From assembly GCA_030323885.1 (NCBI GenBank), contig CM059199.1, forward strand, positions 1-64,000: 64,000 bases of DNA. Reading direction: 5' to 3'. Origin of the DNA: Branchipolynoe longqiensis. Its lineage: Eukaryota; Annelida; Polychaeta; Phyllodocida; Polynoidae. Below are positions 1-10,128 of the stretch, piece by piece; the stretch's first letter is position 1; each line of letters opens with the position of its first letter. Below the pieces are notes generated by a model that saw only the letters and a list, made by a program, of their open reading frames with translations, was not told the DNA's origin and searched no databases. The position numbers and the translations under genes were made by a program.

Positions 1-2
1 CA

Positions 3-113
3 CCACCACCACCCGCTCCATTACCTGCTGCCAACAAACCAAGTTATCCACCATACAAATTATTTGCCCAGCAAATTCAGAAAATGGCTATCAGTCTGGT
101 AGTATTCCAATAA
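3..113 (+). CDS. Possible C-terminal coding end of a host gene (partial, 5' end outside window)
   Basis: The frame starting at base 3 is open from the window edge to TAA at 111-113 and encodes a proline-rich stretch (PPPPAPLPAANKPSYPPY) followed by an amphipathic end (KLFAQQIQKMAISLVVFQ). The composition is protein-like and is followed by about 500 bases of AT-rich sequence and a canonical AATAAA, as expected for a last exon plus 3' UTR. No family is recognised. The piece is only 36 codons long, so chance openness cannot be excluded. The exon start lies upstream of the window. Confidence 0.3.
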   Translation, partial: PPPPAPLPAANKPSYPPYKLFAQQIQKMAISLVVFQ

Positions 114-640
114 ACATAGACAATAATAAAGACTGTACTAGACTACTAAATGACTGAAATGTACAATCCTGCAAGCATAGTTTATCCCATCATTACTAAC
201 AACCTACTTACTCAAACTACTTCATCTAGTCAAAAACACACCCAAGATTAACCTTTTAAGCATAACCCTATAAGCTAACCACACTCTATCTAACAGAATA
301 AACAAGCCATTCTACTAACACTCAATCTCAAAATGTTATCTCCAACAACATGATAATTATGCAATTCACAACACAGTAGGAATACAAACCTATGAACGGA
401 AACTATGTACCTAACCACTCCATAATGTAAAGGTCAAATCAATACGCATGTATGTATCTAAGTATGTATGAATACAACATATAACTACTATTTTATATGT
501 GAATTGTCAAACTATACCATATGTAAGTCTTGGAATGATTAATATTGTTATTTCAGCTGACTTGAGCTAGCTGCTGATGACAATATCAGACTAATATACA
601 TATATTGTAAATAAACTGTATTGTCACATGGCTGGAAGAC
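114..640 (+). terminator. Putative 3' UTR with poly(A) signal
   Basis: AT-rich non-repetitive sequence follows the stop at 111. AATAAA lies at 610-615, and a second AATAAA about 60 bases further on. This supports a + strand transcript ending near 630-700, but rests entirely on the weak coding call before it. Confidence 0.28.
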
Positions 641-739
641 CAGAACTAACATGGCCTGACAAAAGACATTAAATCAATAAAAAACTAATTTACAATAACA
701 AAAAAAAATAACAAAAAAAAGGGATCGCAAGAGCTCCCA

Positions 740-860
740 CCCCAACCATGTATGCCCTGCTTTGGGGAGGGGGTGGGGTTGCAGGCTGTGTGACCAAAAT
801 TGTCGCAAGGAGGTCGCCGAGCATTTTCATAGTTCGGCGACCAGTCGGCGATCGGTCTAA
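740..860. mobile_element. Fragment related to the PIF-like element at 9036-9737
   Basis: Words such as GGTCGCCGAGCATTTT and GGCGACCAGTCGGCGATCGG, next to GGCTGTGTGACC, recall the GCGACCACTGGCG word repeats and GTGTGAC end of the element at 9036-9737. No complete termini are visible. The rest of 641-951 holds only oligo-A, a G-rich run and unassigned sequence. Confidence 0.3.
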
Positions 861-951
861 ATTTAGGAGACTATCCCACTGAGCCAAAAACAGTGAAAAA
901 GGGGCATGATTTGATACATAAGCTAACAATTTGCTAATTATTACTAACCCA

Positions 952-1262
952 CGTGACCAGACGCGATGACAGAATGAGTTGAGCGTTCGTCTCCCATGTT
1001 GGTAGATCATGGAATTCGAACCCTGGTCGAGTCAAACCTATGACTTAAAAATTGATACTTGTCGCTTCCTAGCCTGGTGCTCGGCATTATTAGGATAGGG
1101 CAAGCACTGGCTAGCTCAATGTCAGGATAATTTGACTGAGTTGGATATCAGGTCATGGTGCTGGTGGCCTGGTCTCCCAGTGGGGCAGCACTATAAAGTC
1201 GCCATGAGTGCGCACTGTCACAAGTCGGTAGCCATCCTGGTATGACCTTAGATGTTGCTCCA
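952..1262 (+). mobile_element. SINE-A copy (tRNA-derived SINE)
   Basis: Runs from a tRNA-like head (degenerate A box, then GAATTCGAACCCTGG as B box) through the conserved body (TTGATACTTGTCGCTTCC, GGATAATTTGACTGAGT, GGCAGCACTATAAAGTCGCC) to the 3' end TGACCTTAGATGTTGCT. It reads into a CATA microsatellite and is mirrored by an opposite-strand copy just after it. Confidence 0.8.
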
Positions 1263-1267
1263 ACAAC

Positions 1268-1300
1268 CAACATGCATACATACATACATACATACATACA
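1268..1300. repeat. (CATA)n microsatellite between two inverted SINE-A copies
   Basis: About seven CATA units separate the plus-strand copy ending near 1262 from the minus-strand copy starting near 1303. Confidence 0.85.
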
Positions 1301-1302
1301 CA

Positions 1303-1426
1303 CGTTGTTGGAGTTTAACGTCCTGGCAACATATATAGGCCATATCGTACACATACCAGGCCGCCAGCACCATGACCCGATATCCGACTCGGTCACATTA
1401 TCCTGACTCTGAGCCAACCAGTCAAG
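1303..1426 (-). mobile_element. SINE-A, 3' part only, inverted
   Basis: Begins GTTGTTGGAGTTTAACGTCC (complement of the SINE-A tail) and stops after CACATTATCCTGACTCTGAG, so the head is missing and an internal segment is deleted. It forms a snap-back pair with 952-1262. Confidence 0.7.
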
Positions 1427-1930
1427 ATCGATTGTGTAAGGGTAAATTGCGTGACACTGCCTCTAATTGTGACTTCCTTGTTAGTCGTGCAACAAAGCCC
1501 CCCCCCCCTCCAAAACAAAACTAATAATAATCCAACAACAATAAACAACCTGAAAAATTCCTAAAATATCGACCACCAACCGCCGTAAAAAAAACAATTT
1601 TAAGTTATAAAAAACAAACCTGCAAAAACTCCCATATTATCGCAGATATCTAACTACATCGGGGAGCAACATATTCACTAGCTTTGCTCTGATTATTTCA
1701 CAGTTTCGCTCTGTCCTTTCATTGCGCACATTTTAATCACAATACCCCCCCCCCTACCCCCACCCCCCCCCCTTTCCCTCATTGCAAGGTCAATTTCCCA
1801 ATGTCATCGAAGGTGGTCAACCGTGTGGTGTGTTGCATTGTGGGATGCTGAGAGTGGGCGGGTGGTTTGGAGATGCTGGCAAGGCGTGGGTGAGAGGGGG
1901 TGAGGGTGGGGGGGTGAGGGAGGGGGTTGT
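1427..1930. other. No gene seen; homopolymer-rich spacer
   Basis: Contains C runs near 1498 and 1745-1775 and a G-rich stretch at 1855-1930. No repeat family or convincing coding signal is seen. Confidence 0.5.
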
Positions 1931-2130
1931 AGATAGATCAAATATTCACCCTACCTCGAGTAACAACTATGTGTAAATATGAGCAAAAAACTGCTTTGGT
2001 ATAAATCAGATGTGGAGTTCCTGGTTCCAGTATCCAGTGTATATGTCCATTGGCATAGAATTGGTGAAATAGCAGAGGAAGCAAAAAAAAATGAAGATGA
2101 TAGCTGCCTCAGAATGCTCTCTAAAGAAAG
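1931..2130 (+). mobile_element. Degenerate partial MITE-M copy
   Basis: TAGATAGATC then AAATATTCACCCTAC resembles the MITE-M terminus. The following AAATATGAGCAAAAAACTGC, TTGGTGAAATAGCAGAGG and AAAATGAAGATGATAGCTGC parallel the internal sequence of the intact copy at 2322-2860. The right end is lost. Confidence 0.45.
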
Positions 2131-2321
2131 CAAGACCAACGCAAGAAGTGTAGGAGGCGACCAAGGTTTATTTATGGCCGTCCCTTTCCCAGGCAAACCG
2201 CCCTATCGTCAACAGACATCAAGTAAAATGTCTACAATGAATAACATATATGGCGCGTTTGAAATGCTCGGAAGCGCCCAGTTTGGTGTCAAGTTCATGA
2301 ACGGAACAGCGGGATGATACC

Positions 2322-2860
2322 TAGATAAAAGATTCACCCCATACTTACAGTACAGGGGTGAATGACAATGTAGTCTAAATACGGGCAAAAATAGCTTTAG
2401 TGTGGAACGGGAAGTAGAATGCCTGGCACGAGTGTCAAATGGTTACTTATATCAACACAGAGTTGGTGAAATGGGAGAGAATGCAAAAATACAAGATGGC
2501 GGCAAGAGAATGGCGTCGATTTCACTTTTAAATTGCATTAAAGTATATATGTTTTATTATATTTTCCAACTCAAAAGTAGCGGGTAAATATGAACACGTA
2601 CATAAAGAATATATTGTGCTTCACCCACAACAAACAACACACAAACAACAAACAAAAAACACACCAACCACCCAAAAACAACAACACAAACAAAAAACAA
2701 CAAAAACCAAAACAAACAACCAAAACAAAACAACACAAACCTTAAATTAAGAACTTACCAGCTCAGTTAATTAACCCAGCATGTCAAAATTCTTCGCCAG
2801 CTTTTCTAATGGGTTGGTTTTCACCCCTGTACTGGATGTATGGGGTGAATCTGTTATCTA
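2322..2860 (+). mobile_element. MITE-M copy (Mutator-like MITE) with 9-bp target duplication
   Basis: Bounded by TAGATAAAAGATTCACCCC and its near complement ending GTTATCTA. Both termini carry a subterminal hairpin (CCCCATACTTACAGTACAGGGG-type, split here by a mismatch). GATGATACC flanks both sides (2313-2321 and 2861-2869), a perfect 9-bp duplication typical of Mutator-like transposition. The copy is longer than its relatives (about 410-445 bp) because of an A/C-rich expansion at about 2618-2745. Confidence 0.8.
2618..2745. repeat. CAAACAAAAAACAAC-type simple repeat inside the MITE
   Basis: A/C-only low-complexity sequence absent from the other MITE-M copies, so it expanded after insertion. 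Confidence 0.7.
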
Positions 2861-2989
2861 GATGATACCCAGAAATAGCATAGCTGAAACACTCTGTGAA
2901 TTTCTTATAATAAATCATCTAAAGAATATGCTCCGTATATATATTCATATAATATAATGTTATTATATTACATATATATATAATCAAAT

Positions 2990-3007
2990 ATAAATGTGTG
3001 TGTGGGT

Positions 3008-3051
<44 letters not shown>

Positions 3052-3380
3052 CCGACTATGCAATAAAGAAATGAGTCACAGCAATTAGTTGATTGGAAAA
3101 CCTATTTATTTCACCAGGCTCTCTTTGGCCGAGCAATATGGCCCTAGTGATCAATCATAAAAGTAAAATACAGGCGCGAATGAGCACTGAATACAGATAG
3201 GAACGGTGAACTGGGCACATGGTGGCGCCACAAGCACTCGTCCAGCTGGCCCGCAGCAAATAGGCATGGATCGCATATACATCTCATTGGCCAATAAACA
3301 ATGTTTACTCAAATCAGCAAATCAGCAAATACACCAAAACGGGGTATCCCCCGCACAACCCATTTATATATCTATAATAC

Positions 3381-3412
<32 letters not shown>
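2990..3412. repeat. (TA)n microsatellites at 3005-3048 and 3376-3412 with unassigned sequence between
   Basis: Two long TA tracts. The 330 bases between them match no other repeat in the window, and only short open frames occur. Confidence 0.7.
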
Positions 3413-3414
<2 letters not shown>

Positions 3415-3563
3415 ATTAAATGTGTCAATGCCAATAGTCACCCAGCATACTATATCAATCAGTACAGTGCTCAGATTGCAATTCTCCTCAAAACTCACAT
3501 TGCGCTTAGCCGTACGTTGAGTGAGTTGGGTAGAGGTACGTGGAATTGGGATGCTTGATGATA

Positions 3564-4165
3564 AGGTTGCACAGTCCGATAAAAGTATAACATTTTCAAA
3601 AGCAAAACAGTTATCTAAATCTGAACCTACAGATCCAACTTAGATACTGGTCCACTTAAAGCAGCATAGTCCGATGAAGTATCAAATTTTCAACAACAAC
3701 AACAAATATTATCTAGATTTGATTCTGCATATCGAAGGTAAATACAAATGTACTTTTAACGCATTTGTTGCCACATTCACATTGAAGAGAACACTGAGTC
3801 AATTTAATAGAACATGTTACTGCTGAAGCCTATGGTGTCAGAGTTTTGGCATGCTTGCCAAAATTAATTTAGCATGTTTGTACTTCAAATATCTCAAAAG
3901 TTAGCAATTTAGAATAAAAGTCACTTCAAACTATAGTAAGGAAATTGACAGAAAATGAAAACCCGTTGGACTATGAACCTTTAAGCATTTGGTGCATCAT
4001 AGAAGTAAATAGAACGTCAATTTAATATTTTAAATATCTCCTTAAGAGTTAAGTTTGTCATTTTCAATTAAAGTTACTTCAAACTGAATTAATGTAGATT
4101 GTAACGATTAACATAATGTATTTAACCTCAATCTCAAAACCATCGGACTATGCAACTTGAAACGA
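3564..4165 (+). mobile_element. MITE-T composite (two overlapping copies, TTAA-flanked family)
   Basis: A left end near 3571 (GGTTGCACAGTCCGATAAAA) is followed by a second, complete left end at 3657 (TTAAAGCAGCATAGTCCGATG). The sequence then runs through the body (GAACACTGAGTCAATTTAAT, GCATGCTTGCCAAAATTAAT, CTTCAAATATCTCAAAAGTT) to CCATCGGACTATGCAACTTG. An internal right end near 3965-3995 suggests a nested or duplicated copy. Confidence 0.65.
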
Positions 4166-4577
4166 CAATCAATATAATGCTGATGGGTAACATCAACAAA
4201 ATATTCTGATCAATAAAATATTTAGCACTAAACAAATAATACTTAACGTGGATGGTCTCACAGAGTTGCCAACCTTTATGGTTTCGCCGGAAGGTGTACA
4301 ATATTTTAGGTCCCATCATCACCATACACCGCACTTGCTATCCAGACCGCACTCTGTCCACACCTCTCTCTATCTCCTCTCCGCCGGCCTTGCTCCTCCT
4401 TGATATGTCTGAAAAGAGTTCCAGGAGAGGGGGCCCGCCGGCATTTCACTTTCTACTCTTACTCTGTCTGTGTCTATGGCTCGCTGGTTGTTCGCCATAG
4501 AGCAAATAAACACGGTCCTTTGACTCAACTCTCCTCATTTCTCTTTCCTATACTCTACCCTTTTTTTTTCCCCGCAG

Positions 4578-4843
4578 GCATACTCCTCCCTCTGACCAGG
4601 GGAGTTGTGCGCTTGGGCGGGGCCCTGTACCTTTATGTTTTCTCTCGCTTTGTTCTCATTGCTGGAACCACCGCTGCACCCATCTTTACCCGCCCTTCCT
4701 CGAAACCCTTGCTGCTGTCGACTGGATACAAGTGCCAACTACCGCTCAACTACCGCCAGACCGAAGAGATTTGGGGCCGCCTCAATGCTTCACCGTTACA
4801 ACGTTGTAAAGATGTCCCCAGCTTCTACAACACTCCCTACTGA
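4578..4843 (+). CDS. Candidate 3' terminal exon, unidentified
   Basis: A strong acceptor precedes 4578: an uninterrupted pyrimidine run (CCTTTTTTTTTTCCCCGCAG). The downstream frame stays open for about 88 codons to a stop at 4841 and encodes a hydrophobic segment (RLGGALYLYVFSRFVLIAG) then a polar tail. Upstream sequence (4250-4577) is unique, pyrimidine-rich and has an AATAAA at about 4504, which argues against a simple upstream exon. It could be part of an unrecognised LTR or UTR instead. Confidence 0.2.
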
Positions 4844-5048
4844 AGTTAAATCTTCAACCATACACCGATCTTCTGATTTTATATTTTCCAATGTCGGCAG
4901 CCCTGTAATACCATTAATATAGTAATATTATATCAATCTTACGTATTATTTGGAAAAAGAAATTCTGGGGGATTACCCCCACGCCCCCCCCCACACACTC
5001 CCTATATAACAATATAATATCCCCTAAGATCTTCCAGTTTTTCAGTTT

Positions 5049-5404
5049 GTTTGTTGTTGTTTTATGTCCTAGCAACATCTAAGTTCATATCAGGATGGGT
5101 ACCGACTTGTGACAGTGCACACTCATGGTAACTTTATAGTGCTGCTGCACTGGGAAACCAGGCTGCTAGCACCATGACAATACCACTCAGTCACATTATC
5201 CTGACACTGAGCTAACCAGTCCTTGCCCTATCCTAATAATGCTGAGCGCCAGGCAAGGAACAGACAAGTATCAATTTTTAAGTCATTGGTTTGACTCGAC
5301 CGGGATTTGAAGCCACAAACTCATGGGTTCAGATCTCCCGATCTCCCAAAACAGGAGACGGAATGCTCTACTCAGCAGCTCAGTCGGCAACCCCGTCTGG
5401 TCCT
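5049..5404 (-). mobile_element. SINE-A full-length copy
   Basis: Runs from TTGTTGTTGTTTTATGTCCT through TTTATAGTGCTGCTGCACTG and GGTTTGACTCGACCGGGATT to a head complement ending CCCCGTCTGGTC. All parts are present. Confidence 0.85.
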
Positions 5405-5636
5405 GTTTTTCATTTTCCAATGTTGGCAACCCTGGTCTCACTAATAATAGCTGAATGCATCCTATTGGCAGGCAGGTGTACACACCAAAGCATCTACAAT
5501 CCCGATAAAATCCACAGCAATAATCATTAAACTGCTTTGCATGACCTGGTTTTCTCCTCCTGCACAGACCAAACACATTGCTATTAGCCTCGGTGATGTG
5601 GATTAAACTTGGTATTTTTTTAAATCCAAGAACGGG

Positions 5637-5838
5637 ATTGCCAAATGAGTTGTATAACTTACAGCGTCATCAAAGGCCAGTTGCTCTCACACCATCTGTA
5701 TGTGGTGTGGGAGGTTAAAAATACCTTGGGTCGGTAAAAGTGTAGGCTCGGGCTTTCTATGGACAAACTGTCTAATGGTAAGAACAAGTCTATTCAGACT
5801 TATCCATGATAGGCAGTATAAATCTTCAAGAAAAAAAA
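5637..5838 (+). mobile_element. SINE-C copy lacking its tRNA-like head
   Basis: Shares ACAGCGTCATCAAAGGCCAG, TGTGGTGTGGGAGGTTAAAA and GTAGGCTCGGGCTTTCTATG with the complete copy at 40147-40455. It starts inside the body and ends in an A-rich tail. Confidence 0.75.
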
Positions 5839-5877
5839 AAGTTGAGCACCCACCTCCCGTTTTTGTTGGTCATGGGA

Positions 5878-6045
5878 TTTGATCGGACTTCGAACCCTGG
5901 CCGAGTCAAACCAATGACTTAAAAATTGATACTTGTCACTAGCCTAGCCTTGCGTTTGGCGTTACTAGGATAGGACAAGGAGCAGTGGAATGAGGAAGAC
6001 CAATTGTCCATGATTGAAATGTCCCCTGCTTTGTCAACTAATGTT
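5878..6045 (+). mobile_element. Chimeric SINE: SINE-A head/body with a different 3' end
   Basis: A SINE-A B box and body (TTCGAACCCTGGCCGAGTCA to TACTAGGATAGGACAAGG) joins at about 5974 to GCAGTGGAATGAGGAAGACC and AATTGTCCATGATTGAAATG. The same junction type recurs at 19290 and, inverted, at 18776-18830 and 26665-26700. It is therefore a distinct subfamily rather than a one-off fusion. Confidence 0.6.
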
Positions 6046-6173
6046 TAAAAAAAGGACCCTGCGGCAGTGTTAGTAATTAGGATTGCCTAGTGTTGAACCG
6101 TCTCTGTGTATGGACTAACTAGTGTAAGTACATTACCTGGATATTTGTAAATAGGAGATTTGCAATTCCAGAG

Positions 6174-6482
6174 ACCGGGCATTGTGGCCGAATCAGTAGA
6201 GCACAGGCCCCGCGTGCGGAAGCTTGCGAGTTGACTTAAAAATTGATACTTGTCACTTCCGAGCCAGGCGCTTGGCATTATTAGCACAGGGCAAGGACTT
6301 GTTGGCGCAGTGTCAGAATAATGTGACTGAGTGGAACACCAGGTCATGGTGCCGGTGGTCTGGTTTCCCAGTGGGACAGCACTATAAAGTCGCCATGAGT
6401 GTGCACTGTCACAAGTCGGTACCCGTCCTGATATGACCTTACATATTGCTAGGATGTAAAACAACAACAAACAAACAAACAC
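6174..6482 (+). mobile_element. SINE-A copy with perfect 40-bp target duplication
   Basis: The head begins ACCGGGCATTGTGGCCGAAT and the tail is AAAACAACAACAAACAAACA. The 40 bases starting TACCTGGATATTTGTAAATA are present identically at 6134-6173 and 6483-6522. The identical duplication implies a recent insertion. Part of the head between the A and B boxes is deleted. Confidence 0.88.
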
Positions 6483-6600
6483 TACCTGGATATTTGTAAA
6501 TAGGAGATTTGCAATTCCAGAGGAATGAGTGTAGTGAATTGCAGTGACCTCCTTAGGTGAATTGGCACATACACAAGTAGGTATCATGAGTAGGTTTATT

Positions 6601-6665
6601 GGGGAGCCTAAATTAGCTAATGGCTAGGACACTAGCCCCAGAATGTTAGAAGTGTCAGTTCTAGT
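6601..6665 (+). other. tRNA-like sequence
   Basis: GGGGAGCCTAAATTAGCTAA followed by TAGGACACTAG and GTCAGTTCTAGTCC resembles the head at 33062-33130 (GGGAGCCTAGGTAGTTTAAT). It is degenerate and not a functional tRNA gene. Confidence 0.35.
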
Positions 6666-6667
6666 CC

Positions 6668-7185
6668 TGAGGCCAAATGTATGAACAACTTTTTATCGGC
6701 TCCGGTGTTAAGAGCCGGCACCGGGTTAGCTAACGTGGTGTTGGGATATGGGTCACGGGAAATGTATGTGGCCAAAGCATGGCGGCGTTAGCTAACCTAT
6801 GCGTTATTTATAGATTTGGGGAACCCCTCTCAGCCTGTTCCCGGCGAGCGGCGGCGATTTGTTTTGTTCGCATTCGTCAATTTGACAATATTAATATCGC
6901 CGCCGATGTAGTGGCGCCATTAATATCGGTTCGATTTTGGGGTTAATTTGATTAAAATTCACTTTTTGAGTATGTAATTCTGTTAAATATGATAGCATTG
7001 GGCCTAATCAGTACCTAACACCGACGTTAAACTTGCTATGGCATGGTGTTAGCATACCCGACTTTAAACTTGCGGTGTTTGCCTAACACCGCTCCATACA
7101 TACAGACTTTTCGCCGCTAAACCAGAAATCCCATCCAAACCCAGTTTTGGCAGGCTAACACCGACACATACATATGGCCCCTACT
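6668..7185. mobile_element. Palindromic low-complexity DNA element (PIF-like group, boundaries uncertain)
   Basis: Opposed ends GAGGCCAAATGTATG and CATACATATGGCCCC enclose many copies of GGTGTTAGC and CTAACACCG words. The core at about 6935-7010 (GTAATTCTGTTAAATATGAT) is shared with the element at 22473-23023. No clean target duplication is seen. Confidence 0.45.
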
Positions 7186-7510
7186 CTGGGCACAATGTTT
7201 CCTATTTGCATTTGTAAAGCACGCACACACATACTCCTGATAACAGTAACACAAATGATTTACAAAACTACCGAACCTCTGCTTATCCGGCTTCCAGAAA
7301 CCCGGAATAACCAGAAAACCGGCAATGTTGTTTGACTGCTTAAATACAATTTCGTTCTTTACTTTTCATTGTTTATTTTATATTTCAAGTATATATTTAG
7401 GCTGTCTCCAGAAAACTGAAAAATCAAGAAATCTGGGCCACTTCCGGTGCCAAGCTTGATGGATATTTGGTTAATACCTGTACTGAGAAGGGCTGTTAAA
7501 CACCTTGCAC
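7186..7510. other. No feature recognised
   Basis: AT-rich sequence with short words like CCGGAATAACCAGAAAACCGG. No repeat copy elsewhere in the window and no convincing frame. Confidence 0.5.
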
Positions 7511-7514
7511 TTTT

Positions 7515-7577
7515 GCAATAAGATTGTGTTTGTTTGTTGTTGTTTTACGTCCTAGCAACATCTAAGGTCATATCAGG
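7515..7577 (-). mobile_element. SINE-A tail fragment
   Basis: Only about 60 bases of the 3' end (GTTGTTGTTTTACGTCCTAG to CATATCAGGACGG), consistent with extreme 5' truncation. Confidence 0.75.
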
Positions 7578-7930
7578 ACGGTTTTCAATAAGAAGTAACA
7601 CAGAAGGAGTGCTCACTTTTCTAATAAGAAGTGACAGTAAACAGGTCAAATAACACCTTCATTAAGAAGTGGTGATCAAGGAAGGTAACATTTGCAGTAG
7701 GAAATACAAATATGCATCCATAAATACCTTCCCTTCAATACAAGTACACCGTCGGGCGTTCATATATCCTTAGATCAACACTTCCTTTTGAAGAGGCGTA
7801 CATTCCTTTTTACCACTATTTCTTTTGGTCAGCCATACATAGTTTGTACATGGACTATTAGTAAGAAATCTACATTCTTTGATGGCTGTGACTCACTGTA
7901 ATCGTCTGGTTGCATCAATTCTGATTAGGA

Positions 7931-8260
7931 GCGGGACATAGCTCAGGCGGTAGAGTGTCCACCCGTGAAGGTGTCGGTCATCCAATCGATACTGCTCAGT
8001 GGACCCATTTGCAGTTTGGGCTATTTTCCGCTCGAACCAGTGGTCCACAACTGGTTCATCAAAGGCTGTGGTATGTGCTGTCCTGTCTGTAGGAAAGTGC
8101 ATATAAGAGACCATTTGCTGCTTATCAGAAAGAGTAGCCTATGTGATGACAGCAGGTTTCCTCCTAAGATATATGTCAGAATGACCATATGTTTGACATC
8201 CAATAGCTGATGATAAGAAAATCCATGTGATCTACAGGCGTCGTTAAATAAAACAAGCTT
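7931..8260 (+). mobile_element. SINE-B: RUDI-like V-SINE, complete
   Basis: The tRNA-like head has A box TAGCTCAGGCGGTAGAG (7939-7955) and a B-box region around CATCCAATCGATACTGCTCA. The conserved body follows (CAGTGGTCCACAACTGGTTC, AAAGGCTGTGGTATGTGCTG, GAAAGAGTAGCC, CAGCAGGTTTCCTCC, GACCATATGTTTGACATCC) and the 3' end GGCGTCGTTAAATAAAAC. The body is the one I associate with the RUDI family widespread in molluscs. The family name is from memory, not a search. Confidence 0.8.
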
Positions 8261-8267
8261 AACAATT

Positions 8268-9030
8268 TTGATTATATTAGTGTAAATCTTTGACCATCAA
8301 TTCTTAATGTGCCATTGTACATTCTTTGTCAAAGTTATTTTATTGAAAAGATAAACACTTTTGGAAATAAGTTCTTTCAGTTTCTTCCAGAATTGACTTT
8401 GACACAAGATCAGTTTAAATAAGAATAAATAAACACTAGTTCAGTTTCTTCTAGGATCAACCATAAATAATACGCTGTTTTCATTATTGTTAGAATTTAG
8501 TGAATGAGCCGATGGCTATTTTTTATGCATATTCACTGTTAGTACGTGTTTTTTTCAAGAACAATATTTAATTATATAACAATTTGTTAATTGACTTTAG
8601 CAACATCGTTGCAACATGCAACAAATAAACCTCTATTCCAGCCATTGTAAACTGAAATGGGAGGATTAATAAAATGTTAAACCCCCTCCCACAACTACAA
8701 GAGCCATGTCTAAAAGGGCAAACAGCCCCCCCCCCCCCCAACGCCGTGTTAAGCTCGACAAAGCAGTGCCCTATTTTCTTAGACATGACCATAAAACAAA
8801 TACATAATCCTTTGTTTAATTTTTTTTAAAGAAAAAGAAGAAGAAAAGACAGAATATTAAAACAGTGTAGCCATTTGTTGTTGCTTTCTCCAACAGGTAC
8901 TTAATAGCTGCTCCATTTTCTACATCAAATAGCCACACCGCCACTCCCACGTCACGACGCAGCGCCACCCTGCTACATCCGGGGACATTCAAATGTACCC
9001 ACCCACCCACCTTCCATTCTGCGTGGTACC
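8268..9030. other. Unassigned spacer
   Basis: AT-rich sequence with a C run at about 8730-8740 and short open frames only. No copies elsewhere in the window were noticed. Confidence 0.45.
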
Positions 9031-9035
9031 TGTAA

Positions 9036-9737
9036 GCCCCAGTCACACTGCAGCTTGCGACCACTGGCGATTACTTTGCAACCAGTTTGCAACCAAAAAT
9101 CTGACTGGATGCCGACTGGTCGCCAAGCTATAAAAATGGTTGGCGAGCATTTTGCTCGCAACGTTTTTTGGTGCAGCAGCTGCAACCCCCTTAATTGCGA
9201 CCAGATTGGTCGCCTTCAGCTTCGCGACCACTGAGGACCACTTTACAATTATTTTGCGACCCAGCATATTTTGTGGTTGCAAAGTGGTTGCAAGCATAGT
9301 GTGACTTAGATAAAAGATTCACCCGGTACTTGTAGTACATGGGTGAACGACAACGTAGTCTAAATACGGGCGAAAATAGCTTTAGTATGGAACATGAAGT
9401 AGAAACTGTGGTTCCATGATCAAATGGCTACATATATTGGCACAGATTTGGTGAAATGGGAGAGAATGCAAAAAGACAAGATGGCGGCCAGAGAACGCCG
9501 TCAATTTCACTTTCAAATTGCATTAAAGTATATGTTTTATTATATTTTCCAACTCAAAAGTAGCGGGTAAACATGAAGACATATACAAAGAATAAATGTT
9601 GCTTCTTAGATTGTGAAATTAGGCTCTCATAACGACTCAATGCATTAGCCCGATTTTTCGACCATTTTTATATAAGGCTGGTCTTCACCCGTGTACTACA
9701 AGTACCGGGTGAATCTTTTATCTAAGTGTGACTGTGG
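9036..9737. mobile_element. PIF/Harbinger-like non-autonomous element, interrupted by a MITE-M
   Basis: Left end TAA|GCCCCAGTCACACTGC and right end GCATAGTGTGACTGTGG|TAG are inverted. The interior is built of GCGACCACTGGCG/TTGCAACCA words in both orientations. A MITE-M sits at 9307-9724 inside the right terminus. The TAA-like flank fits PIF/Harbinger TWA duplications, though the right one has changed to TAG. Confidence 0.55.
9307..9724 (+). mobile_element. MITE-M copy with perfect 9-bp duplication
   Basis: TAGATAAAAGATTCACCCGG to GGGTGAATCTTTTATCTA. AGTGTGACT occurs at 9298-9306 and 9725-9733. The internal sequence parallels 15542-15959 and 62452-62852. Confidence 0.88.
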
Positions 9738-9740
9738 TAG

Positions 9741-9928
9741 TAGTGGCATCCGGCGAAGAACCGCCCTTTCCACAGCCCCTTCCCCGCGCGACTCCCTCAC
9801 CTCCAAACCTCTCCACCACACCCACCCTCTCCCACTCCGCCCCCCCCCCACCCACCTCCACACCATCACGTCTCACTAAAACCACCGCAAACTATTAACC
9901 GAAATATAGTGAGTTTGCTCAATGTGAA

Positions 9929-9958
<30 letters not shown>
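9741..9958. repeat. C-rich low-complexity sequence and (TA)n at 9929-9958
   Basis: CCACCCACCTCC-type sequence and a TA tract. No coding signal. Confidence 0.7.
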
Positions 9959-9959
<1 letters not shown>

Positions 9960-9962
<3 letters not shown>

Positions 9963-10115
9963 GACTTCATGCACAAAACCCCGTAAAGGCGATCCGAAAA
10001 TGGAGCTAAACGTTGGAATCAAACCCTGAAAAAGTATGTTGTTGATATTCCTACTGTTTTGTTCATTGCTCCATAATCATGTGATTAAATGAAAAGTGGA
10101 ATTAGCCAAATCCAA
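9960..10115 (+). mobile_element. MITE-D left half
   Basis: GAAGACTTCATGCACAAAAC then CCCCGTAAAGGCGATCCG matches the left terminus of MITE-D at 47579-47829, and TTTGTTCATTGCTCCATAAT matches its middle. The right terminus is absent. Confidence 0.6.
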
Positions 10116-10128
10116 CAGCATCGTCACT

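Noticed and set aside
6087..6587. 166-codon minus-strand frame and many similar short frames over SINE-A copies
   Set aside because: They recur wherever SINE-A occurs (for example KVISGRVPTCDSAHSWRLYS) and simply translate the SINE.
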